Positions 22,949-33,193 of a stretch of 64,000 nt of DNA are shown piece by piece. The notes below the pieces were generated by a model that was given only the letters and a program-made list of their open reading frames with translations, searched no databases and had not been told where the DNA came from. The DNA is taken from positions 385,484 to 449,483 of the forward strand of contig PDUO01000041.1 of NCBI GenBank assembly GCA_003008705.1. Direction: 5' to 3'. The translations under genes were made by a program, and so were the position numbers. The number at the start of each line of letters is the position of its first letter. Position 1 is the first letter of the stretch. This DNA comes from Pezicula radicicola (Eukaryota; Ascomycota; Leotiomycetes; Helotiales; Dermateaceae).

Positions 22949-24136
22949 ATGGCGCGTGTCGATTTCATGTCAGAACTTTGGAAGAAGCCGAATCCCGGAC
23001 GAGTCCGTGTGACCCGTCCCGTGTGGGTACATTACGGCCACGCAGATATGGAAAAGGTAAACGGAATGCCACCTGTACTTCGTGGATATGCAATTAATTT
23101 ATACCATCCGAGGTCATAGGCACACAGATTCCTTATTGACTTTGGCTTTGAGGAGTGCTATCGCACGTCGGATCCGGAGCGCATTTTTTACAAAGGCTAC
23201 AATGACCAGCCCGTGCTATATATATCCGAGCACACGACGACGCCAACATTTTATGGTGGTGCATTTGAAGCTGCATCACTGGACGATCTTCAGTACACAG
23301 CTAATCTCCCTGGAGCAGAGAAGATTCGTGATTGTGAGCTCCCTGGTGGAGGAAAAATTGTTACGATCCGCGATCCGGAAGGGATTTCCGTGCATGTTGT
23401 TCTTTGGATATAACGTTGTTGCACCAGGGCCTTCGCCCCAGAGCGCAGCTCCATACAACACACCAGATCTCTCGGATGAGAAGAAGACACGCAAAGGTAC
23501 ATTCCAGCGGATCCCACCGGGTCCATCTCCTATTTTCAAACTTGGTCACTTTGGTCATATGACTACCGATATTAAAGCCATCAGCGAATGGTACATGACG
23601 AATTTCAATCTTCGTGCTGTTGATGTTCAGGGACATCCCTTTAAAAAAGGATCTGTAAGTATTCCTATCGGTCTGGGAATTATATATTCGGTTTATTTTG
23701 CAATTGGCCACGCTAAGTAATTCCGTAGGATTTTGGAGTCTTCTATAATATCGACCTAGGTCAAAAATATAGCGATCACCACGCCTTCTTCTACTTTCTA
23801 TTGTTTCCTCATCAACAGTATCCCGGTCCTCATCATGCGTACTTTGAGGTTCACGACTTTGATATTCAACTACAGGGCCATTACCATTTGGCGAAACAAA
23901 ACTATAACATAATGTGGGGAATTGGAAGACACCTCCTTGGTAGTCAGATCTTCGACTATTGGTATGATACGGATGGCTTCACTATCGAGCATTACTCAGA
24001 TGGAGATGTGGCGAATGAGGATAACGTGCCGGAGCGACTTGATGCTGAGAGTATGGAGGAGTTCACTATATGGAGTGAGCCGATGCATTCGGAGGGCGCT
24101 TTCCTCGGAGACTCTAGGCCGCAGCGTACAGAATAA
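22949..24136 (+). pseudogene. Extradiol-type ring-cleavage dioxygenase (VOC fold), frameshifted
   Basis: The first exon ends PVWVHYGHADMEK and joins AHRFLIDFGFEE after an intron (about 23056-23118). Two vicinal-oxygen-chelate modules follow. The second carries a plausible 2-His-1-carboxylate metal site: His in KLGHFGHMTTD, His in PGPHHAYFEVHD and Glu in FTIEHYSDGD. This is the order seen in type I extradiol dioxygenases. An intron falls after HPFKKGS. Between the modules the frame changes at about 23396-23406 (SVHVV to FGYNVVAPGPSP) with one extra base, so the protein as written would stop after module one. The family opens catecholic rings using Fe(II) or Mn(II). It suits a cluster with two hydroxylases, a GST and FAH. 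Confidence 0.75.
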
Positions 24137-25381
24137 AGCTTGACTTGTTGGAACTAACACAGGCATTCTGCTCTCTTTTGGAGCCGCCAATTTGCCTTAT
24201 GTCGCTATTTTAAAGCTAGGATGCCAATAAACTAAATACGTTTCTTAGGATCTATATCTCTAACTATTTAATATATATTGTTTTCCTTAGATTATTAAAT
24301 CCGTTGCTTAAGTAATATATCTTAGATATACTATAATATATAGTATTATATTGAGCTAATAGTATTTAGAAAACTAAGATAACTTACTATTATTAATTAA
24401 CAGAATCTTCTAAGGGTTAACAGAGACTAGCTTATCTTTTTTATAAAAGTGTTATACAAAGTATACACTCTAATAATTGCTCTAATTCTCAAAGAATACA
24501 TAGAAACAACAGTCTACCTCCGCATCTATCTATCAACCCTTAAGGGTAAGCCTTTGTGTTATAGTTACCTTTATCTTCGTGTTGGAAATTAGGAGAATAT
24601 ATTGACGAATATATGGGTCGGAAGTCAATGGACAATTGCTTGATTTCTATAGGTAGGAAAATGAGAGTATATATACATAAAAGAGAGTGAGTACTGAATC
24701 ATGCACGAACAGCTTGCATAACGTCGAAGAAATAATCTAAATATAAGAGAAACGCTTAGAAACCGACTACCAGAATAATGCGTCGGGCCATCTGTGGCAT
24801 GAACTGAATATAAGCACGATTTGTGGTTTCTGAAATAGATGGCAATACTGCTATATTTGGCAACACTTCGCGACTGCGCAGTTGCCAGCAATGTCGACAG
24901 TCGTCCCATGTACACAGTGCATACTATAGGCCTCTCTGTCTATTCCTTTCAAAGAGAGTTCAATGAAATCTCCAAGCGCTATGCGGGACATCGGACTTTA
25001 TACAGCCTAGACCCAGACCTTTATTTTACAGTACCGAGTATCCCTAGACTACCAGGATGTTTTGTCCAGATTCTCGCCTATCTTACTTCTAAATTTCTTG
25101 TCGGCAGCACTGGACACCCCGTCTCTTCGGAAACAGTGGTTAGGTCCTGTACACACACGTCGTTCGGGCTGGACCAACAAGTTAAGCATCAACCAATAGG
25201 GGCTAAGGCGATAATACTAAGGAGCTAGTGGAGTTAGGCCTTACCAAACTACAGAAGAAATCCAGACCTAGCTTAATTATCAAGAAAAGAATGTAGAACA
25301 AGAGCTGGTTGCGGCAGGAGAGTATGCACACCCGGTGTCGTTGTATCGGAGCTGATGGACGAAAGCAGTGGCGCCTAGTGT
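24137..25381. other. Intergenic region with an AT-rich island
   Basis: About 24.23-24.56 kb is strongly AT-rich. A 129-codon plus-strand frame from 24839 has no recognisable motif and is not called. Confidence 0.45.
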
Positions 25382-25392
25382 GCGGTCCCGAG
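25382..25392 (+). promoter_or_regulatory. Variant cluster element GCGGTCCCGAG, P450 copy 2 promoter
   Basis: It differs from the cluster 11-mer only at the two spacer bases, keeping CGG-N2-CCG and both flanks. It lies about 280 bp upstream of P450 copy 2. Conservation of just the half-sites is what a Zn2Cys6 target would show. Confidence 0.5.
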
Positions 25393-25667
25393 AACCCTAT
25401 AAACCTGCGAAGCTCTCCCCGCACGATTCTTTTTTATGCCCACTAGGTGGGCGTGAAAGTCGTCGGCGCTCCTATATTCCAAGACCCAGTACTTAAGGCA
25501 CAGAACCAAGAGTTTCCAGATTTGCCAATGAGCTGCTACGGTGAGAGTTATTTAGTTGTTGCTATATTCAGGAAATCGAGCTGTCTACCTCCACTAGAAT
25601 TCGGCAAAGACTGGTGCTGCTTATTTCCAATTACTGTCATTAAAGTCGCAGTAGGTCGCCTTTCTCT

Positions 25668-27322
25668 ATGCTGCGCATCTTGGGTAAGGAGGCAGCTATT
25701 GGGCTTGTCTTCGTGACTTTTCTGGTTATCGTCAAGGTTGGTTGCACTCATACTACTTATGTTTGGTTTTGGGCATACTCATATATGATATTAGCGAGCT
25801 TGCACGACGTTAAGAAACCCGCTCAATAAAGTTCCTGGCCCTCGAAATGGACAAACCTGCGTCTTAAGTGGGCAGTGATCACTGGTAATCGAATGTACTA
25901 TGTCCACGATCTGCACACCAACTATGGCTCTTATGTACGTATGTCGCCAAACGAAGTGTCAGTGTCCAGTCCTGCGGGCTTCACACAAATCCACCGAATT
26001 AATTCCGGATTTAATAAGACGAAGTGGTACCAGGGCATGACTTTCTTGCCTAGGCCGACCTTATTTACGATGACCAACCCTAAGGAACATGCAAATCGCC
26101 GAAAGCTATTGTCCCGAGCGTTTAGTAAAACATATCTCCGGCAGCATTGAGAACCGACTGTCCACGACCTGGTGAAGCTCGCTGTGAGGCGAATTCAGGA
26201 CAATGGACGTATCAAAGCCGTTGATCTTTTGCAGTGGTTCACATTCATGGCGACTGATATTTCAGCCCAATTGATGTTCGGCAGCTCGTTTGACATGCTT
26301 AATCTAGGCCGAGTAAGTCTACCATCCTGATATCCCCACCATGAAACGTGCATGTGGGTTAACGTTGCAATTCAGGAGAATGAATATATCCGGGTTTTGC
26401 AGTCTGCCCTCATGGGTGGTGGAATTGGCGTGGAGCTTCCTATTGTGTACCAAATCTGCAAACACATACCAACGGAGACCTTTCAACGGCTCTTCAGAGG
26501 CACACCGTTCCTCTTTGAGTATGCCAAAGAGGCCATGGCAGAAGGAAAGCGTGCTGGGAATAAGACGAATATCTTTCAAGGAGCCATTGACGAGGTGGAC
26601 TAGGGGAAAATAGACGAATCCGATGTGCAGCTGGAGGCCAGCGCACTGATTGTCGCCGGTTCAGATACAACTGCAGTCACTCTGACCTACCTTATTTGGG
26701 CTGTCCTATCACGGCCGGATCTGCAGGCGGAACTCGAACGAGAAATCAGGACCCTGCCAGACAGCTTCAACGACAGTGATGCGGAAACGCTACATGTGCT
26801 AAATGCGGTCATTGAGGAGACCCTCCGCTTGTACGGTGCGGCACCCGGCAGTCTACCTCGCAGCGTCCCACCTCAGGGAGCTGAGATGGGTGGTTATTTC
26901 TTGCCGGAGGGCACGTGTGTGACAACACAGGCTTACACCATGTATCGGGATCCTTGGATATTTTCCGATCCATACAGGTAAGGACTTACTGCTCAATACT
27001 CTACTGTGTTGGACTTGAACTGAGCGATTCGCACATGCACAGATTCGATCATCGCCGTTGGCTTCCAGGAGCTGATGGAAGCTCACCACTAGCCCAAAGT
27101 GAGCAAGCAAAGGCAGTCTTTTCGCCATTCGGTGCTGGTTCTCGCATCTGTGTCGGCATCCATCTGGCGCGGATGGAACTCCGACTTGCAACGTGTGAAT
27201 TCTTTCGCCAGATCAGGAACGCGAAGATCGCATCTTCTACGACACCAGAATCGATGAGAATGGAGAACTTCTTCCTTATCGCGCCTCAAAGCCACAAGTT
27301 CGAGATCCTATTTGATACTTGA
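25668..27322 (+). pseudogene. Cytochrome P450 (copy 2), two nonsense codons and an N-terminal frameshift
   Basis: A hydrophobic N-terminal segment (AAIGLVFVTFLVIVKVG) leads to RNPLNKVPGP and then, in another frame, KWTNLRLKWAVITGNR, so a shift lies at about 25836-25846. Further landmarks are RMSPNEVSV, the I-helix VAGSDTTAVTL, the K-helix IEETLRLYG, RRWLPGADG and the heme loop FSPFGAGSRICVG. TGA at 26148-26150 (after YLRQH) and TAG at 26601-26603 (after DEVD) interrupt the frame. They fit single transitions of TGG and CAG. Introns fall after LNLGR and after DPYR. This P450 is not closely similar to copies 1 and 3, so it had its own role. It should now be non-functional. Confidence 0.8.
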
Positions 27323-28656
27323 TTGAGGACGAGGACGACGAGAAAGGAGAAATGCATCAGGCAAAACATATCAAACAGGTCACGAACAATGAAGACCAAT
27401 TGAACGAGCACAATACTAGTTACTCTTAGCATGCACACATACTGCGCTCTCGTCTAACTTGTCTCCCTCGCAATCGGCTGTAGGAGGTAGGGATATTGTG
27501 GCACATATTTATAGCATTAACGTGTTCTTGTTTTACAAAAACCTCATCAATTTGTAACTACATGCAGTAGAGTAATGAAAAGCCCTAATCACGACCCTTC
27601 CTAGTCGTCTAAGTCCAATTTTATATCAGTTGAGGGAGGGGATGATTCGGTTTAACTTAGGTGGCCAAGTCGAAGGCTGTGCGTTCCGGAATAGAGTCTG
27701 ATAACAAGAAGAAGTTTTGCCATTCTAAAGGCTATCAAGCTCTCACATATTTTAGACACAAATTGCTTTTACCGCCCCGGGACGACCACTATTAGTAGAT
27801 GTGACTCTCAGTAAATAATACTTGATTTTATTTTAAACTTTGAAATATAAATAATATATATTATTATTTTAGTATTATTAGTTTTAAAGCTCTTAAGCTA
27901 GTAATAAAGGTTTTGTTTTTTATATTTATTATTGTCCTAAATGCGGGATGCCATATTGGCACAACAGAAGAAGAGGCTTAGAGCTTTCGTTGAACTACCA
28001 TGTACAGTTCGAAATATTGTTACTTGGGGGTGTAGCACCTATGGAGACGAGAGTGTCACTAGGGGACGGTGGTGATGTTGAGCTCGAAAGGGTACTGGGG
28101 GACGTTTAGACTGTTGCCATCGCGATCTTTTATTGTGGAAGAATTTATAGCTTTGGCACATTGGCGATGTGATTAGAGCTGCTACTTGCATTTTGTCCGA
28201 GGAAAATGGGTTAGGAGCGAATGAGCTAGAGCTTGGTGCCTAGAGAGATGGCTATAGCACTGATTCATAGTAAGAATATAGTCTTGATTGAGTATTCCTC
28301 TAGAAAGATTTGTCGTCGTTTCAAATATCACAAGAAGGGTGCGTACGAATAATAGTCGCTTGAGTGCCTCGAATTTGACAGCCATTCCGAACATATAGAC
28401 TGCTTTCCGATATGATCTAGTATAGTATAAACACATAATCATAAAAATTCAAAAATACCTAGATACATGTTTTGCCAAATATTAGCGCTAGCTCAATGGA
28501 AACGTAGCCCTAAATCAATCAAGAATATAGACCAATTAGTACATTTATATCCTTTTCAATACTATTAAGAAACCAAGCAGACAGTGGTAAATTGTACTTG
28601 TAGATATGCCATCATTTCCGAGGCAGGTAGACACTGCTCTGGAATGTAACAACTAC
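27323..28656. other. Intergenic region with a short AT-rich patch
   Basis: No gene is supported. 27.79-27.93 kb is AT-rich. A minus-strand open frame at 28182-28442 has no motif. Confidence 0.5.
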
Positions 28657-29223
28657 TTATTGAGCAGGTAAATCAATCATGCCACTGTTATCCTCCAGCT
28701 CTCCCCCGTCAACCTTGACTGGCTTCGCGTCCTGCAGCACGAAAAGCATCCGGTTCCATTCAGTTTGAGACGGATTTCGCCACGCATGCATGGTACCTCT
28801 CTGCACGCAAACATCCCCCTTCTTCAATATCTTACGTGGTCCCGTTTCCAAACTCTCTAAGATCAATTCCACCTCGCCTTCCAGCACCACACCGTAATCC
28901 AGGCTGATCGACCGGTGGATGGGCGATAATTCTCCTGGCCCAGCATCCACAATACGCAATATAGTGCCACCTGGCTGGGCGACAGGAAACGTGACGCCAG
29001 GCCTAAGAAATCCCTTGACGTCTTGGTCCCTAGAGAAATCGACGGGAAATTTGGTAGAGGCGTAGAGGACACCGAATGCTACATTGTTCATGCGCTTCAT
29101 CGGAATCTCATCAGAGTTGTGCGATCGCTGGTAAAATGTTGCCTTTCCGGCCTCGTTATGAGTCGTGATTAGGCATTGGTTTTGCGGAAGAGGCGAAGTA
29201 GTCCCGTCATCGTATTCCACCAT
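28657..29223 (-). CDS. Cupin-domain protein
   Basis: A single intact exon of 188 codons. The central part reads GELSPIHRSISLDYGVVLEG (cupin motif 1 with His and Asp) and KKGDVCVQRGTMHAWRNPS (motif 2 with Gly-Asp and His), giving a plausible metal site of His residues without the usual Glu. Such small fungal cupins occur in secondary-metabolite and catabolic clusters, acting as dehydratases, decarboxylases or cyclase-like helpers; the activity here is unknown. It is cytosolic, with no signal peptide. An exact shared element lies about 410 bp upstream, which supports membership of the regulon. There is no sign of decay. Confidence 0.8.
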   Translation of the reverse strand: MVEYDDGTTSPLPQNQCLITTHNEAGKATFYQRSHNSDEIPMKRMNNVAFGVLYASTKFPVDFSRDQDVKGFLRPGVTFPVAQPGGTILRIVDAGPGELSPIHRSISLDYGVVLEGEVELILESLETGPRKILKKGDVCVQRGTMHAWRNPSQTEWNRMLFVLQDAKPVKVDGGELEDNSGMIDLPAQ

Positions 29224-30131
29224 TTTTGCATGCGGTCGAATATCTTGCTGTCGAGGACCGAGAATATGATCCCAATTTGCGTGATATGGTAGGAGATGAA
29301 TCAGAATATTCTCGGGTGACCTAGCGCTACAGTTAGTCTCCCCTGCGACAATGTCTCTAGGCTTGATATAACATTAAGGGCTTTATACTTGGGCAGGCCT
29401 TCCGATCCTGTTAGCGGGAACGGCAGCCGCCAGCAAAGCATAGAACAAAGAGTTGATGTCTATAGTATCGGCCCCTACTCTAACATTAATAGGGACCCGG
29501 ACTTACGGGGCGGGGCGGGGGATGGGAAGCCGAATGTTACATGAAATGCACCCTCCTAAATGGTACAAAGTTATAAATTCCAACCCACCCATATCAGAAC
29601 CTTTCCTGGCGACGCTGCATCGCCCGGTAAACAACTCGGCCCCGCCATTTAGACCTATTTTAGCTATTGTTTGTAGACAGTCTTCCCGGTGGGTAGGCAC
29701 AAGTTAGCGGTCATCAGAGGAGGCAAAGTTACGTACGAAAGGCTTCTTTGTTGATCTGTGGAAGTGTTCTGGGTAAGTTGGACTGGAAGCAAATCTTCTA
29801 TTAACTTAGGTGAGTTTTTTTTGGCCTACGGTTACCGAGGCACTTTTAATTCTAAAGAGGTCAGAATCTGGCTGCAGCGTACAATACTATAATGGGAAAA
29901 TGTGTTATAAACGAGACATAAACGTCGAGTGACTATTATTCCACTAGATATACCTAGCATGTCTTGTCTCGCCATCATTCGTCGTTTGAAGTGAACACTA
30001 AAACTTAACCCTACGTTGTAATCATTGCAGGTTTGTCCTAACTAGCTACAGCAAGCAGCATATTTCCTCTATCCATGTCATCTAGGACTCCTTTCCAGGG
30101 GCGAGTTTTCAGCATCCAAAACCTCTCAGTT
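29224..30131. other. Promoter side of the cupin and tail-end space of P450 copy 3
   Basis: No gene is supported. It contains a short G-rich run (GGGGCGGGGCGGGGG near 29508-29522) and the shared element at 29635. Confidence 0.5.
29635..29645 (-). promoter_or_regulatory. Shared cluster element GCGGGGCCGAG (minus strand), cupin promoter
   Basis: The exact 11-mer on the minus strand, pointing with the cupin gene and about 410 bp upstream of its start. Confidence 0.6.
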
Positions 30132-32199
30132 TCAACTAGGCTGGATGACCTTATTCTCAACGCGCTTCCACATTTTTACCTCAAGCCCCTCTTGCTTCAC
30201 GAACCACCTAGAGTAAAACTTAATTAATAGCTTTTGTACTATGCGAAATGATGAATTGGAGAAAAGTATGACTTACCAACAAGTCTGTTTCAATCCGCGA
30301 TCAGGGTATGCTAGTTCAATGTGAAACTCATGAAACAAAGTTGGGATAACCTGTAGACAAAAGTTTCAGTAAAAATCAGTGCAACCTTAAGTCTTAACTT
30401 CCAGCATTACTGCTCACTGACCTTGCTTATTTCCATCAGGCTGATATCTATATTCGCTAAGATCAGCATGTGCATATAATGATGAGACTCTAACTTACTC
30501 TTTCCAATACACAGACGAGCACCACCACCAAATGCCAGAAAGTAACGTTCTAAAAGCAAGTTCTTTAGCTCCATCTATGCAAAAAGAGAACCAAATACTA
30601 TTCTTACCCATGTCTCCTTTCTCTTTCACAAGCCATCTTTCCGGTCGAAAATCGTCTACGTCGTGGCCAAAAACTGAGGTGTCTCGATGAATGACCCAAG
30701 CATTAGCTCCGACAACGGTCTGAAATTGCTGCGTTATCAAAATGGAACAAGGCTGGGAGGTGACTGGTGAAAATGGAACAGGGACATACCCGTCCTAGGA
30801 GAAATTGGCCGTTGATTTTAGTTCCCCCTTCCGGGACGACGCGAGGGAGGTTCATTCCAACAGCTGGATGCAATCTTAATGCCTCGGAAATACAAGCCTG
30901 GAGATAAGGCATGCTGTTCGCTTGACCGAACTTAACAGGGTATGTGAGCCTGCCATCCTTCCTGAATTCCTCAATTTCCTCAAGTAGCCTTTGTAGACAA
31001 GTTGGATTTGTTAACAGAAAGTAGATAACTGCTCTAAGCGAGATTGCTGTGGTATCTGAGCCCGCAAAGATGTTTGCGGTGGCTAAAGAGGTAATGGCTT
31101 GGTCGTCTAGCGACTCTGGTTTTTCTTTCTGTACTTCGAGAAGCATTCCCAAGATGTCGCTATGTTCACTCGTTTGGCCCCGACGTGATTCAATCCATGC
31201 GGAAGCATACTCACGGATTTTGCCATGACGATTAGCAGCACCAAGCCATTTTCCTAGGTAGGGAGACAAATATTCATGAAGCCAGAAGACCCAAGGAAAC
31301 TGACCAACCCAGGCAAGCGACCTCAAAGCCACTTCAATGCGGCCTAAGGTGCCATCATCTTTCCCCGCGTCCATGAAGCCGAATGTTTGAGAAAAGGTCA
31401 CTTCACCAATAACATCTAGAATAGTCAGCGTGTGGTTCGGAACAAAAGAAATCCAATCTCACCGAAGGCTAATAACTGTAACCACATTCCAAGATCAATG
31501 ATAGAACCTTCCTGATCTTTCATCCGCTTAATGAAAACGGCAACGGCAGCGTCAATCCATTTCTCTAGTCGTGTCATTGCACTCATGGCATACATACGAC
31601 TAACATTTTTTCGCAAGGCAGAATGCACAGCAATGTTTCGCTCAGCGAAGATATCTGTCTTCTGTTGGCCTTGCCATACTGCTGTGGTCTCGTGATTAGT
31701 TGAAATTTCCGCGACAGCTGTGACTGGTGTGGGAATGTTTACAATACCAGTCGCTCTTCTTGAATCGGGAACCAGGGCCTGTTAAAAAAAAGATTAGTAT
31801 TCACAGGCGGTGTATTTGGGGGTAAATCTCCTGGCCCTTTTGTCTAACCATGGGCTACTTACCATAAATTTCTTTGATGGCAGCCAAATCAGCCACGCTC
31901 ACTTCATTAGGCGCAATGCGAACGAGTTTTCCATACTTGACATGTAATTTTGGAATGATAATGTGCATATCCCCTTTGCGGGAGTGGTACGCCAACCACA
32001 AACGGGACAAGGTTGCTGATAGTGGGCCTGGAACAGCGGAAAGAGGACTGAGAAATCGATTGTAGAAGATGTAAACGATAACGACCATCAACAGTCCAGA
32101 AATTGTAATTATACTGGAGCCAAGAACACCTGGTTGAATGCCTATAGCTGCTGCAATCTTACTTGGGTTCAAGGCTTGGGCAAACATCTTCGAACCCAA
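30132..32199 (-). CDS. Cytochrome P450 (copy 3), probably intact
   Basis: Exon 1 has an N-terminal membrane helix (ITISGLLMVVIVYIFYN), then VPGPLSATLSRLW and RIAPNEVSVADL. After introns come GPGSRFKKSDWYSVWQGQ, LAFDVIGEVTFSQTFGFMD, the I-helix FAGSDTTAIS, the K-helix ISEALRLHP, FRPERWL and the heme loop LAFGGGARLCIGK. Small exons then give DISLMEISK, VIPTLFHEFHIEL and WFVKQEGLEV, a full-length microsomal P450 of about 500 residues. One join needs care: after PERWL a GTGAAA donor (about 30632) keeps frame into MELKNLLLERYFLAF, whereas the stronger GTAAGA donor further on does not. It resembles copy 1 and is divergent from the regulator at 33.2 kb, with operator copies between. Its substrate is unknown. 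Confidence 0.8.
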
Positions 32200-32492
32200 A
32201 AACCGTGGCTGAAGTAAATAGGACTTTAGTTTTGAAGTTATGCAAGGAAGTTTAGGAGGTATGCTGCTGTTTGACCAGAGGATTAATGAATTAGGTAGCG
32301 TACGGAGGTGGTTTTGGTTTGATTAAGTGAGGGCGAAACTGATTTTGGGCTTATACAAATTGATCAAGCTCTAGGTTTCTCTTCGTACCAATCAAAATTA
32401 ATGGATACCCAATGTATGAAGACCAAAATTACTTGTAATACTTTTCTAAATAGAGAAATACTAAAAAGTTGGTGCCCGCTTCCTCTTTCTAT

Positions 32493-32503
32493 GCGGGGCC
32501 GAG
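32493..32503 (+). promoter_or_regulatory. Shared cluster element GCGGGGCCGAG in the P450/regulator promoter
   Basis: An exact 11-mer about 295 bp upstream of P450 copy 3 (minus) and about 690 bp upstream of the regulator (plus). Confidence 0.65.
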
Positions 32504-32716
32504 TTATAGCTTTGGAATCGGGGCATCTCTCTACGTGGTTAGGACTTAAATACTTAGTACTCTCGACGTTAATTACTACTATTAATTTAGGAGTAGAAGT
32601 AGAGGTAAACTCTTATAGAATATTAGAAGGATGCTAAGGGTCGTTAAAATAATTATAACAATGTTAGTGAAAATTATTCTAGCTATGGTCGGGAAGTGCG
32701 GGCAAAGTTGCGTTTT

Positions 32717-32733
32717 GCGGGCCCGGGCCCGAG
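32717..32733 (+). promoter_or_regulatory. Overlapping double CGG-N2-CCG site
   Basis: GCGGGCCCGGGCCCGAG contains two overlapping CGG-GC-CCG cores. The first has the GC 5' flank and the second the AG 3' flank of the cluster element. It lies about 460 bp upstream of the regulator and could allow autoregulation. Confidence 0.45.
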
Positions 32734-33193
32734 CCCTGAGGATGATGGCGAGCTCTGGGTGTACTGCTGCTGCATCAGCCACGATCCCTCGAGTGCTCTA
32801 GTATTCGAATCGGCGAACCGCCAACAAGTCTACTTAGACTGCTGGTTAAATGCAGAATGATAAGGGGGGAAACCCTAACTGTAGTTGCAAGTGGCTGTTG
32901 CTAGATATAGAGACTTGGATGGATTTCGTTAGGGTTAGCACGTGGTTAGGATTCATACAGCGGCGCACCCCCCCCCTGCGCCTTCCCCAGATCATCCCCC
33001 AGCCCATTCCCCAGAATCCCAGCAAGCTCAGATCTTCCCCGCTACAGTACACGACAAATTCCTTGCACTAACACGCAATGTCAACAAGACTCATTACCGC
33101 TCAGCAGATACCTATCCACGCACACATGCTCTTACGAATTCTTGAGTAAAGCAATGTAATCTCTCTGCTCGACACTGATTTCCAACTTCCATT

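Noticed and set aside
24839..25228. 129-codon plus-strand frame
   Set aside because: No recognisable domain, low-complexity surroundings; probably chance.
29508..29522. G-rich run that could form a quadruplex
   Set aside because: Three G4 or G5 runs only and no known role; noted within the gap entry.
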